A stretch of DNA of 64,000 nucleotides from Tolypothrix sp. PCC 7712 (GCF_025860405.1 NZ_CP063785.1:6883390-6947389); one strand, 5' to 3'; counted from the first letter of the stretch, positions 27,931 to 36,098 are shown. Made by a program: numbers and translations. The notes: generated by a model not told the origin, from the letters alone.

Positions 27931-28185
27931 ATGGTTAAAAATAGAATTTTAATTTGTACTTTAGTAGCATTATCATCAGGATTTTTTGGCGGTTACATCA
28001 GTGGACAACTCACTCTGATGTTGCATAGTCAGAAGTGCCAAAATCAGAATTGGGCTTTGAAACAAATCTGCAACACTTGGGTAACACCAGGCGCAATTTG
28101 GCAAGGTAGCACTACTGGGTTGTGGGTAGGCTCAATTTTAGGTGCATTTGTTGCGGGTTTAGCAACAAACCAAAATCGTACTTAA
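27931..28185 (+). CDS. Small two-helix membrane protein, hypothetical
   Basis: 84 residues, ATG at 27931. Two hydrophobic segments, about 5-28 (ILICTLVALSSGFFGGYISG) and 58-78 (GSTTGLWVGSILGAFVAG), are joined by a loop with two Cys (QKCQNQN, QICNTW) that could form a disulfide outside the cytoplasm. No family recognised. It converges with the toxin-like operon but shows no link to it. Confidence 0.6.
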   Translation: MVKNRILICTLVALSSGFFGGYISGQLTLMLHSQKCQNQNWALKQICNTWVTPGAIWQGSTTGLWVGSILGAFVAGLATNQNRT

Positions 28186-28209
28186 ACTGAGATGGATATG
28201 AGGAAAGGG

Positions 28210-28342
28210 ACAGGTAGGAATTCGGCGATGCGTTACGCTGCGCTAACGCATCCTACATGATTGGCGATCACTCAGTTTGACCACTCTCCAACTCTCGAGA
28301 GCCTAATCATTTTGTGGATTACTCTAATAACTTTACTACTTA
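28210..28342. other. Intergenic region with GATGCGTTA hairpin
   Basis: GATGCGTTA and TAACGCATC flank a short GC loop (28227-28254), a small dispersed hairpin type common in this lineage. It lies between the convergent 84-residue protein gene and the third toxin-like gene and could end either transcript. Confidence 0.5.
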
Positions 28343-29149
28343 TCAAGATACATCAGATTTCAATGTTAAGACCTGGGACAGTGCAGCTTTAATATAGAGT
28401 TCAATTATACTGAGATCGCCCCTTTGTTCAGCGTCGCTAATAATTGTAACGATGTCAGATGCTAGAAAACCAACAGAGTTTTTCATGTTGATCGTTTTGC
28501 TACCCAAATCATGAAAATCATCAATTAATTGATTTGTTGCAGTAGTCATCATTTCTAGTCTAGAGACTTGAAGATTTCCTGCGTTCACCTGTGCTTCTAG
28601 ATTGTCCGCATCAGATTTCCACTTGAAGTATAATCCGAGTGCTGTTGCCAATCCTGCTAGTCCAAGGGGACCTAAAGCGAGTAGATACAAATATCGCTTG
28701 TGAATGGACTCCTCCTCACGTCGGGCATCGGACAATTGCGATTGAAGTGTAGTAATCTGCAATTTTAACTGTGACTGAACAGTAGCTAGCGGATCTGCAA
28801 ACCCATATACCTGATTTATCTCTGATGTAATCCTCGTAGTTAGAGAATCTACATCAGCTTTTATTTCAGATGAATTGTTTTGTAATGCCTGGAGTTGCAA
28901 TAACACAACTTCTAATGGAACGTTATCCGACAACAAATTTTCTATTTCATTTATTTGATGTTGAGAATTATCAACATATGACAGAACAAGTTTTTGCAGA
29001 TATTTTATTTCTGGCATGATCCTACCAATTGACACCACCATTTGCAACTGAATATTGGCAGCATCTGAAGGTAGTCCACCAAGTGCTTGAATATGTTGTT
29101 CAGCTAACGCAACGTTAGCCATCGCCTGACTCAAAATTCCACCACCCAT
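28343..29149 (-). CDS. Putative alpha-pore-forming toxin component, third gene (one membrane segment)
   Basis: 268 residues, ATG at 29149 with AGGA about 11 nt upstream. No signal peptide. Almost all helix: residues 1-150 are amphipathic heptad-like helices, 152-174 is one hydrophobic segment (YLYLLALGPLGLAGLATALGLYF), and 175-268 returns to helix with NLEAQVNAGNLQVSRLEMMT. Two long helices joined by a hydrophobic head is the ClyA/Hbl/Nhe/XaxAB fold plan. It is short for such a family. It is the last gene of a three-gene minus-strand set, separated from the second gene by a strong terminator, so it may be made at a lower level. Family assignment is inferred from shape and context. Confidence 0.62.
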   Translation of the reverse strand: MGGGILSQAMANVALAEQHIQALGGLPSDAANIQLQMVVSIGRIMPEIKYLQKLVLSYVDNSQHQINEIENLLSDNVPLEVVLLQLQALQNNSSEIKADVDSLTTRITSEINQVYGFADPLATVQSQLKLQITTLQSQLSDARREEESIHKRYLYLLALGPLGLAGLATALGLYFKWKSDADNLEAQVNAGNLQVSRLEMMTTATNQLIDDFHDLGSKTINMKNSVGFLASDIVTIISDAEQRGDLSIIELYIKAALSQVLTLKSDVS

Positions 29150-29190
29150 AACTGCCTATTTCCTACTGAGCTTTTCTCTTATCAGAATGG

Positions 29191-29221
29191 AAAAAAAGGC
29201 AAGTGCCGTTTGACTTGCCTT
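29191..29221 (-). terminator. Intra-operon rho-independent terminator
   Basis: Read on the minus strand, AAGGCAAGT and ACTTGCCTT form a perfect 9-bp stem with an 8-nt loop, directly followed by seven T. It begins 13 bp after the stop of the 366-residue component and lies about 40 bp before the start of the 268-residue one. This suggests attenuation between components 2 and 3. Confidence 0.88.
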
Positions 29222-29233
29222 AACGTAAGAAGT

Positions 29234-30334
29234 TTATGCCACAACCCGTCGCTCAAGATCGTCAATGATGTCTTTGATGTTGCGATTTGGCATAGGTTCA
29301 AGGTTGGTCACCCCAGTCATTTGCCCCTTGATGATGCTAATATCCTGGGTAACCTGCTGCACTTGCGAGTTAGCAGCGGTTAAGAATAAAGTCCTCGCAT
29401 CATCTGTAGATAGACGTCCCTGCCTGATATCATCAGCCACCGTTCCAAGGTCTGAACTCAAAATGTTCCAAGCCTTGGACATTTGTAGTGCTGCCGTGAC
29501 TGCCCCCTGCACTTGATTACTCAAACCCGAAAAGCCTTGACTGATACCAAGTGCAAGCCCCACCTCATCAGACAAACGTGATTTATCCGTAAGTAGCCTA
29601 GCTTTTGAATCGTACAACCCCTTGAGGGCTAAGCCTGCTGCAACTGCTCCACCAACACCTGCAAGAGTGATTGCAACTCCCAAAACCACCAGTGGAGTAG
29701 AAGTTCCAGCAGTAACGAATTCAGCAATTCCTCCCACAGCAGTCAGGAAAACTCCACCAACAATAGCTAATCCACTGACGACAACACCAGCAATGGTTCC
29801 GTCAATTCGGCTTTGGATGTCTTTTAACTGATCATTGATACTTGAAATTACACCATTGTCTCCGTTAACTGCCGAATTCAACTTTCCTACAGTATCTGTA
29901 AATGAGCCAGCATCCTCTGTCAGATTGTTATAAAGTCCGTTGAGTGCTGTTACAGTTGCATCAGCTGTCGCTTTATGAGCAGTAGCCATTTTTTCTAATG
30001 TTGCCAAGATTTGAAGCCATCTCTCTGATGTAGCTCCAGCTGGAAGTACGACAGGAATTGCATTTTGCATGGCATAGTAATTGGAGATGTTTGAGATATT
30101 AGTAATGATGGTGGGTTGAATAACGTTTATGTAAGTGTCAGCATGGGCTTTTGCTTGACCCAAGCCAGTATTGATGTCCTGCTCATATCTTTTCAAGTTG
30201 TCGTATCCAGCAAAGTTGACAGCTGGCTGTGACTTGACACTTTGGCAGTAAGTTTGAATAATTAAGCCCTGCGATGCTTGTGATTTGTTCGCAGAATCGA
30301 TCTCAGTAGCTCCGTGGTTTAGATCAACAGACAT
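29234..30334 (-). CDS. Putative alpha-pore-forming toxin component, membrane-inserting (Hbl/Nhe-like)
   Basis: 366 residues, ATG at 30334 with GGAG 9 nt upstream. No signal peptide. Residues 20-178 are long amphipathic helices (DNLKRYEQDINTGL, LEKMATAHKATADATV). Residues 179-241 form a hydrophobic hairpin: TIAGVVVSGLAIVGGVFLTAV, a short turn with EFVTAGTSTP, and LVVLGVAITLAGVGGAVAAG. Residues 245-366 are again long helices. This helix bundle with a two-segment hydrophobic head between the long helices is the layout of Bacillus HblL/NheB and related tripartite toxins of Gram-negatives, which also lack a Sec signal. Strongest member of the set for the call. Target cells unknown. Confidence 0.75.
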   Translation of the reverse strand: MSVDLNHGATEIDSANKSQASQGLIIQTYCQSVKSQPAVNFAGYDNLKRYEQDINTGLGQAKAHADTYINVIQPTIITNISNISNYYAMQNAIPVVLPAGATSERWLQILATLEKMATAHKATADATVTALNGLYNNLTEDAGSFTDTVGKLNSAVNGDNGVISSINDQLKDIQSRIDGTIAGVVVSGLAIVGGVFLTAVGGIAEFVTAGTSTPLVVLGVAITLAGVGGAVAAGLALKGLYDSKARLLTDKSRLSDEVGLALGISQGFSGLSNQVQGAVTAALQMSKAWNILSSDLGTVADDIRQGRLSTDDARTLFLTAANSQVQQVTQDISIIKGQMTGVTNLEPMPNRNIKDIIDDLERRVVA

Positions 30335-30401
30335 GATGAAGTCTCCAAAAGAAAAGAAAATTTAATAGACAAAGGCTTCGAGAGTTTTGTTATGCAACAA
30401 A

Positions 30402-31583
30402 CTAGAGAACACCAGATAACTCCTGCTTGATGTCAATTAATTGATCATTCAAAGAGTTCCAACTTACTGTTGCACTCCGCAGTGATGTCAACAATGGATT
30501 AGCATCAGATGCAGTAATAATTTCGGTGATTTGTCCGGCGTAATCGTAGAAACCGAGGCTGATGCCACTTCCCGTGGAGATTACTGGGTTTTGTCCCCAA
30601 GTTGTTGCAAGATTCGATATTTTCTCCTGAATCATTTTCATCTCGGATGCAAACATTCGGTTTTGAAGCTGAATTACTTTAGCAGTCGCGACAAGAGCAT
30701 TCACTTGTGCGAGTTTTTGATAAGCATCTGCCAGTTTCTGATTATTGGAATTGAGGTCGGCGCGAGCTTGGGCAGATTCAGCAGCACCCGCCTCTGCACC
30801 TGTAATTGCTGAGACAACAAAATTGACTGATGGTACTCCTAGAGAGCCAGCAGTAACATTATCTTCAGTAATCTCTCCATCATTATCAGTACTATCATCT
30901 TCAGTGGCACTTTTAGGTTTTGCTGCATTCTCCGTACTCGCATTAATCTTGGTGATCTCTGTTAGCACACCAATCCCTAACTCCCGGAGCGCACCACCAA
31001 CTTTATTTGCACCTGACACAATATCACTAATATTCTTCCTTATCTCATTCTCAAGTTTGTCAATTTCCAAATTTGTTGCAGCTACTGTATCGCCCATTTG
31101 CTGAATAGCATTTGTGATCGCATCATTGAAGTTGTTTTGTAGCTGCGATACCCTATTTTTGATAACACCAATATTTTTTGCACCAATGGTTAATGTCTGG
31201 CTGTTGTGAATATCAGCAAATTCAGAGAGGAGTAGAGATATTTCTGATGCCCTCTGCTTACTATCTCCAGTTGCTTGTCTGATCAAAGGCTCTCCAATCG
31301 TTACAAAAGCACTAAAGAGAGCCTCGAAATTTGATGCCGAAGCTAAGTGGCTGATGTACATAGGAACAAGCTGGTTTTGCACATAGGAAGCTTTGGTTTT
31401 GAATTGAGACTGAAATATTTTTATCTGATAAGCCAATCCAGCATCTACTGGTAAATCTAAAAGTTGTTGCATCATCACCAAGCTGGCTAATTTCTGAAGA
31501 AGCAGTATACTGCCGTTTGTATCTAAATACCTTGGCTCCAGATCACGTGCGCTGATATCAGCATCAAAAAAAGAAACACTCAC
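30402..31583 (-). CDS. Putative alpha-pore-forming toxin component, first gene (soluble-type head)
   Basis: About 393 residues from GTG 31583, favoured because AAGGAG lies 11 nt upstream; an ATG at 31610 (402 residues) lacks a ribosome site. No signal peptide. Residues about 10-200 are helical, with a LQNNFNDAITNAIQQMGDTVAATNLEIDKLENEI-type long heptad region. The centre is unusual: a mildly hydrophobic stretch (GALRELGIGVLTEI), a very acidic loop (EDDSTDNDGEITEDN) and a second mildly hydrophobic stretch (LGVPSVNFVVSAITGAEAG). Helix then resumes (QKLADAYQKLAQVNALVATAK). This matches components whose head is not membrane-spanning until assembly. It leads the three-gene set; the next gene starts 67 bp downstream. 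Confidence 0.68.
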   Translation of the reverse strand: MSVSFFDADISARDLEPRYLDTNGSILLLQKLASLVMMQQLLDLPVDAGLAYQIKIFQSQFKTKASYVQNQLVPMYISHLASASNFEALFSAFVTIGEPLIRQATGDSKQRASEISLLLSEFADIHNSQTLTIGAKNIGVIKNRVSQLQNNFNDAITNAIQQMGDTVAATNLEIDKLENEIRKNISDIVSGANKVGGALRELGIGVLTEITKINASTENAAKPKSATEDDSTDNDGEITEDNVTAGSLGVPSVNFVVSAITGAEAGAAESAQARADLNSNNQKLADAYQKLAQVNALVATAKVIQLQNRMFASEMKMIQEKISNLATTWGQNPVISTGSGISLGFYDYAGQITEIITASDANPLLTSLRSATVSWNSLNDQLIDIKQELSGVL

Positions 31584-31610
31584 TTTTATATTTGCTCCTT
31601 GAATTAACAT

Positions 31611-32027
31611 TCTTTTGTCAGAGCTTTGAGTTGTTTAAGACACTACCAAAACTCTGTGGTGTTGTCTTTACAGAAAAGTATGGAGATGAAGTATTTAAAG
31701 TATGGTTTGATAAAAATGTATACTCTGCTGAAGCTAAAAGATATCTGGAGTTTGAACAGGCACTAGCGATCGCCAACTATGCTGTAAATTTATATACCCC
31801 TCACCTATATTGAAATTGCCCCGTCGTTTGATGCCTAAGCTGGAACTATGATCGCATTGCGGAGCGATCGCGCTATTCCATTAATTAAAGCTATTACTAC
31901 TGATTGCTTTTAATAGCGGCAAATTTCGACTGAAAACTTATCTTTATAGAAAAGTATGGATTTGAGTGTGAAAAGTATGGTTTAATTTAGCCTAAACAAA
32001 CTAAATTTTTGCAAAAAAGGCATAAAT
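31611..32027. other. Divergent intergenic region between toxin-like operon and STAND gene
   Basis: Carries the promoters for both directions. Two diverged copies of the same sequence are present: 31667-31905 and 31943-32190 (the latter running into the STAND gene), both starting with A(C/T)AGAAAAGTATGGA and leading to the codons for EFEQALAIAN. See the pseudogene entry. Confidence 0.7.
31741..31905 (+). pseudogene. Decayed duplicate of the 5' end of the STAND gene
   Basis: 31741-31788 encodes YLEFEQALAIANYAV, almost identical to the first residues of the STAND protein at 32028. The frame then stops. After a deletion, 31848-31890 encodes WNYDRIAERSRYSIN, matching WNYDRIATHSGYSIN of the intact copy. 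The upstream flank is duplicated too. This is the remnant of a tandem duplication. Confidence 0.8.
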
Positions 32028-33368
32028 ATGGAGTTTGAACAGGCACTAGCGATCGCTAACCATGCTGTAAGCAGCAAAATCGCTAGAAATCTCACGGAGA
32101 TGGAATTTAACCTTTTGTTTGGTGCCTGGAACAACTGGAATTACGATCGCATTGCTACGCATTCAGGCTATTCCATTAACTACTTACAGCGAGATATTGG
32201 CCCTAAATTCTGGAAGCTTTTGAGTGATGCTTTAGGTCGCAAAGTTAACAAAACAAATCTGCGCGGCCTTCTTAGCCAACTTAATGCACCCATCCCTAAT
32301 CGCCAACTGCAAAACCAACCTTCCGTAGATTGGGGTAAAGCACCGGATGTTTCTAGCTTCTGTGGTCGTGAGGAAGAGATAGAAAAGCTGACGCAGTGGA
32401 TAATTGAAGAACGCTGTCGCCTAATTGCCTTGGTGGGAATGGGCGGTATAGGTAAAAGTGCTTTAGCTACCAAAGTCTCTCAATTGGTACAAGCAGACTT
32501 TGATTTTGTAATTTGGCGCAGTTTCCGCAACGCTCCACTTTTAGAAACTTTATTGGCGGAACTAGTACCTTTCCTTTCCCAACAGCAAGACATCCAAGCC
32601 AAACCAGAACGGTTGCTGTACTGGCTGCGGACTCATCGCTGTTTAGTGATTCTTGATAATCAAGATACTCTCTTACAACCAGGTCAGCACGCTGGCAATT
32701 ATCAACCAGATTTTAGCAATTATAGTGAATTGTTTCAGTTACTCGGAGAATCGAGTCATCAAAGTTGTATTTTACTGACTAGTCGTGAGAAATCTGCAGA
32801 AGTGGCATTATTTGAAGATTGGAATGGCGGAGTGCGATCGCTGTTTTTGAAAGGTTCCTGCGAAGCATCCCTGGCATCAATTTACTCGAAGGGATTGGTG
32901 GGAAGTGAGGCTGAAAAACACTATCTGTGTGAATTATATTATTGCAATCCCCTGGCATTAAAAATGGTAGCTACCTCAATTCAGAGTTTGTTTGATGGGG
33001 TAATTACCACATTTTTGCAAACAGAAACTCCAATATTTAACGGGATTCGTCGCTTACTCGATCAGCAATTTCAGAGGTTATCGCCCTTGGAACAGATCAT
33101 TATGTATTGTTTGGCGATTAATCGAGAATGGACAGCAATTACCAAACTGCAAGCAGATATTGTACCCGCTGTTTACCGTGCTAGTTTGTTGGAATCCCTA
33201 GAATCGCTTACATGGCGCAGTTTAATTGAAAAGCGATCGGGCGAATATACCCAACAACCGGTGATTATGGAATATGTCACAGATTGTTTAATTCGACAGC
33301 TTGCCACTGAATCAATAACGGTACAAACGTCATTTTTCAATAGACATATCCTAAAACTCACAAACTAA
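32028..33368 (+). CDS. STAND NTPase (NB-ARC type) with HTH-like N-terminal domain, truncated
   Basis: 446 residues, ATG at 32028. Residues 1-85 are the helical N-terminal domain found on many cyanobacterial STAND proteins (LTEMEFNLLFGAWN, YDRIATHSGYSINYLQRDIGPKFWKLLSDALG, KTNLRGLL), thought to be a vWA-MoxR-associated or HTH-like adaptor. The NB-ARC core follows: FCGREEEIEKL, P-loop GMGGIGKSAL, FVIWRSFRNAP, Walker B CLVILDNQD, sensor LLTSREKS, and CNPLALKM in the place of GLPLA. A winged-helix region ends in VIMEYVTDCLIRQL. The sensor repeats (WD40 or TPR) that normally follow are absent and the protein stops at HILKLTN. It may be a truncated relic or a minimal switch. Confidence 0.85.
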   Translation: MEFEQALAIANHAVSSKIARNLTEMEFNLLFGAWNNWNYDRIATHSGYSINYLQRDIGPKFWKLLSDALGRKVNKTNLRGLLSQLNAPIPNRQLQNQPSVDWGKAPDVSSFCGREEEIEKLTQWIIEERCRLIALVGMGGIGKSALATKVSQLVQADFDFVIWRSFRNAPLLETLLAELVPFLSQQQDIQAKPERLLYWLRTHRCLVILDNQDTLLQPGQHAGNYQPDFSNYSELFQLLGESSHQSCILLTSREKSAEVALFEDWNGGVRSLFLKGSCEASLASIYSKGLVGSEAEKHYLCELYYCNPLALKMVATSIQSLFDGVITTFLQTETPIFNGIRRLLDQQFQRLSPLEQIIMYCLAINREWTAITKLQADIVPAVYRASLLESLESLTWRSLIEKRSGEYTQQPVIMEYVTDCLIRQLATESITVQTSFFNRHILKLTN

Positions 33369-33972
33369 TATTTACAAGGCTTTGAGACCAAACCTTGCAG
33401 ACTTTTTTCAACTTCATAATCAGCATTTGATATGGTTATCGATACTTGAGATCTCAAAGAGAGAATACCCTAATAAATGAGATCGCCTCATTCCAGAAAC
33501 TCGCATAATTAAATACTTAATTAACCAGCAAAAAAAGTTATATCAATTTGAAAAAAGAATGCGACAGACTGTAGGGGCAAGGCGGTGCCTTGCCCTCTAG
33601 AATATATTGATGTGTCGCAAACATTATTTGATTTGGTATTACTAATATGCCTAAACTACTCGATCAAGGATTGTCAGTTTTCAGCTGACAATTTTTCTCC
33701 CCAGTTTCCTTAATCGAGAAGTCGTGACATTTATGAATACAAATAAAGGTTTCAGGAGATGAAAATCGCAACCTTTTTGCGTGACGGAGGTATTCTCTAT
33801 TCCCTTCGAGTGAATTCTTCGGATACCCTACACAAGCCTCAGTCACTCATGGAGGAAACCCCCTACAGCCCTTCTCTTAAAGGAGACGCTACGCGAACGG
33901 GAATCCTACAGCAGACGCTAGCCTCTCCCCTTGTGAGAAGACCGCGCTGACTCACCTTTTTCCTGTCGTCAA
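33369..33972. other. Intergenic region with hairpins and small dispersed repeats
   Basis: No gene seen and no WD40-like remnant of the STAND gene. GGGCAAGGC/GCCTTGCCC (33575-33595) and ATTGTCAG/CTGACAAT (33670-33692, followed by five T) are good hairpins; the second could end a plus-strand transcript. 33780-33950 contains GGAGACGCTACGCGAACGG (33882-33900), a small dispersed repeat common in Nostoc-type genomes. Confidence 0.6.
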
Positions 33973-34362
33973 CTATTGACTATCTGTGGAAGCTGTAGGC
34001 GCTTGCAAATTACTCAAATGTTTCCAAGAGTGAGTACTCGTGTCAAAACAGCACCATGTTGAACTTTTGGGTTCTTGGTAACAAAATAAAGTGCGGTCTT
34101 GACCATCCAGGTAGTCAGTTAAATAATAGACAATTCCCCGAAAAGGATAGGTTTTGCGGCTGAGTCGCTTGGCTACTGCTTGATTGGGACATTCAACTAC
34201 AAAAACTGGTTTTCCATCCAGGTGCGCCAAAGAGAAGATACACATCCGCAAAATGGCTCTGAGCCAACTTTCAGAATTGTCAAAGTAATCATCTATGATT
34301 TTGTTAGTCAGAGCTTGCTCAAGGGTACGGTCTTTATTTTGGGGAGTTTGGGCTTCAGACAT
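33973..34362 (-). CDS. Conserved hypothetical protein
   Basis: 129 residues, ATG at 34362. Soluble, no signal peptide. Features: helical N-terminal half (LEQALTNKIIDDYFDNSESWLRAILRMCIFSL), then beta-rich (GKPVFVVECPNQAVAKRLSRKTYPFRG, IVYYLTDYLDGQDRTLFCYQE), ending CCFDTSTHSWKHL. Four Cys but no CxxC pair. No family recognised. Stand-alone gene with ordinary cyanobacterial codon use. Confidence 0.7.
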   Translation of the reverse strand: MSEAQTPQNKDRTLEQALTNKIIDDYFDNSESWLRAILRMCIFSLAHLDGKPVFVVECPNQAVAKRLSRKTYPFRGIVYYLTDYLDGQDRTLFCYQEPKSSTWCCFDTSTHSWKHLSNLQAPTASTDSQ

Positions 34363-34583
34363 AGCATCACCTATTAGCTACACCGATGGTTTGAGATTAA
34401 ACCAAAATATTGAAAAGTGACAAGGGTATAGGCAATAATTGCCTCTGTCCCCTTGTATCCCTTGATTAACACTGTCTCCTGTGAAATGCCAAGAGTCAAG
34501 GGATGTCTAAGAGCAACATCCCCTACACAATGGGAGTGAGCATGACTGGTAAAATATACTCATAGCTTTATGAGCCAATTGTC

Positions 34584-34889
34584 ATGCCTGCTGAAACTAA
34601 TGAAGTAAATCAAACTACCACTGGTGCTGATGCTATTGACGTAGCGATCGCAAAGGGAATTGATTTTGACGGTTCTCCCATTCCTACTGCCAAGCTGGAA
34701 CTATACAACAAAGTCATGGCTCTAGAGGCAAATAGACAGCGTAGCGGCGTATCCAATACCATGCGATCGCGTATTGTCAGAATTGGGGCAAAGCACATTC
34801 CCCAAGCAGAACTCGACACCTTGCTCACAGAAGCTGGTTTTGCACCTTTGAAAGAAAAAGAAATTGCCTTTTTTTACGGCGGTAAGTAG
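34584..34889 (+). CDS. Conserved small cyanobacterial protein (probably DUF4090)
   Basis: 101 residues, ATG at 34584. Soluble; N-terminal 15 residues polar, then DAIDVAIAKGIDFDGSPIP, a helix LELYNKVMALEANRQ, RSGVSNTMRSRIVRIGAKHI and a C-terminal FFYGGK. The strong, low-complexity-free sequence looks highly conserved; I believe it corresponds to the cyanobacterial DUF4090 family, but this is from memory. Function unknown. A clear terminator follows at 34908. Confidence 0.8.
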   Translation: MPAETNEVNQTTTGADAIDVAIAKGIDFDGSPIPTAKLELYNKVMALEANRQRSGVSNTMRSRIVRIGAKHIPQAELDTLLTEAGFAPLKEKEIAFFYGGK

Positions 34890-34907
34890 TATATCTGCTG
34901 ACTCTAT

Positions 34908-34951
34908 CCTGTCTTTGTTAACTTGCTAGGCTAACAAGGACAGGTATTTTT
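34908..34951 (+). terminator. Rho-independent terminator
   Basis: CCTGTCTTTGTTA (34908-34920) pairs with TAACAAGGACAGG (34932-34944) over 13 bp with one G-U, followed by TATTTTTAT. It ends the 101-residue protein gene. Confidence 0.88.
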
Positions 34952-35097
34952 ATGTGTTGAAAAATGATTGCGACAGATGGATCGCCCAAAAGCGCAATCA
35001 ATCCAAAATCCTATAAGTACTCTAAATGTTCTTGGCAAGCAAAAAAACTAGTTAACAATCATAATGTTATGTGTCTAGTTAATCACTAAACTTACTT

Positions 35098-35382
35098 ATG
35101 CCGAAAGCAATTTGGAATGGAGCAACTCTAGCCGAGAGCAATCAAACTATTGTTGTAGAAGGTAACCATTACTTTCCACCTGACGCTATTAACAAGCAAT
35201 TCTTTAAAGAAAGTAATACCCACACTACTTGTCCGTGGAAAGGCGTTGCTAGTTACTATAGTGTTGAAGTTGATGGGCAAGTCAATCAAGACGCAGCTTG
35301 GTACTATCCCAACGCCAAAGAGAGAGCTAAAAATATTGAAGGCTATGTTGCCTTCTGGCGTGGTGTCAAAGTCGAAGCTTAG
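35098..35382 (+). CDS. DUF427 domain protein
   Basis: 94 residues, ATG at 35098, the whole-domain length of the family. Motifs: AIWNGATLAES, VVEGNHYFPP, TTCPWKGVASYYSVEVDG and AWYYPNAKERAKNIEGYVAFW, ending near GVKVE. DUF427 proteins are small beta-rich proteins found across bacteria; biochemical role not established. A single-gene unit followed by a hairpin-rich convergent region. Confidence 0.92.
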   Translation: MPKAIWNGATLAESNQTIVVEGNHYFPPDAINKQFFKESNTHTTCPWKGVASYYSVEVDGQVNQDAAWYYPNAKERAKNIEGYVAFWRGVKVEA

Positions 35383-35469
35383 TCAAGATTAATCTCTAGT
35401 TTATTCCTGAAACTCTTTGTTTTTCAGGTTATTTACACCAGCCAGCCAGCCACAATTCTACTGTTTTTA

Positions 35470-35497
35470 TTGGTGGTTGATATTAGTCAACCACCAA
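35470..35497. terminator. Convergent-gene hairpin (bidirectional terminator)
   Basis: TTGGTGGTTGA and TCAACCACCAA make an 11-bp perfect stem with a 6-nt loop, between the ends of the DUF427 gene (plus) and the Crp/Fnr gene (minus). A weaker stem CCTGAAA/TTTCAGG (35406-35428) precedes it. Confidence 0.75.
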
Positions 35498-35519
35498 AAT
35501 AGAGACATAATTTTTTGAT

Positions 35520-36098
35520 TCATTTGTTGAGTAAACGCAAAATAATTTGACGTTTTTGACGTAAAAGCAATCCTTCCTCTTCAAACTGCTGTAACAGTCG
35601 CGTTACCGTTACTCTAGTTGTATTTAGTACCTCTGCCATTTCTTGATGAGTGGCATTTAAGTCTATTAGTGTACCCTCTTCTACATCACGACCAAATTTT
35701 GTACTTAACCACACCAAAAATTGCCACAACCGCAGATACATCGGTTTACAATGCACTATACTTAGCAGTTCTTCTGCCTGTTGAATGTGAGAAAGTAACG
35801 CCTCCACATCTTGATACCAGAGATGAGGTGGCACAATACTTACTTCTACACTAGTCAAACATTCAATTTGGTAAGGTTTAACTTTAGACAATGGAGAACC
35901 GATTAAATCACCAGACCCCCAATAACCTAAAGTAATAAATGTTCCGTCTTCACTCCAGGTTAAGGTACGAACTGCACCACGTTCGATTCGCCACAATATA
36001 TCGTTACGTGGTGGTATCATTTCGCGCTTTGTAAATAAGCGATGAGGTATTTGTTCTTTGAGAACAGAGTTATACGACAAGTTGGCGGAAGACATCAT
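35520..36098 (-). CDS. Crp/Fnr family transcriptional regulator
   Basis: 192 residues, ATG at 36098 (a second ATG is the next codon). The N-terminal cNMP-like beta domain is short (WRIERGAVRTLTWSEDGTF, LGYWGSGDLIGSPLS) and lacks the Arg/Glu signature for cAMP binding. A dimerisation helix (about 100-130) leads to the winged helix-turn-helix LNATHQEMAEVLNTTRVTVTRLLQQFEEEGLL. There is no Cys cluster, so it is not an FNR-type iron-sulfur sensor. It resembles cyanobacterial regulators of the NtcA/Crp superfamily; the effector is unknown. Confidence 0.9.
   Translation of the reverse strand: MMSSANLSYNSVLKEQIPHRLFTKREMIPPRNDILWRIERGAVRTLTWSEDGTFITLGYWGSGDLIGSPLSKVKPYQIECLTSVEVSIVPPHLWYQDVEALLSHIQQAEELLSIVHCKPMYLRLWQFLVWLSTKFGRDVEEGTLIDLNATHQEMAEVLNTTRVTVTRLLQQFEEEGLLLRQKRQIILRLLNK

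Noticed and set aside
31592..31813. A 73-codon plus-strand frame upstream of the STAND gene
   Set aside because: Its only recognisable part is the duplicated EFEQALAIAN segment; treated as part of the decayed duplicate.
33664..33950. Two short frames on either strand near 33.7-33.9 kb
   Set aside because: They cover hairpin and dispersed-repeat sequence and have no coding features.
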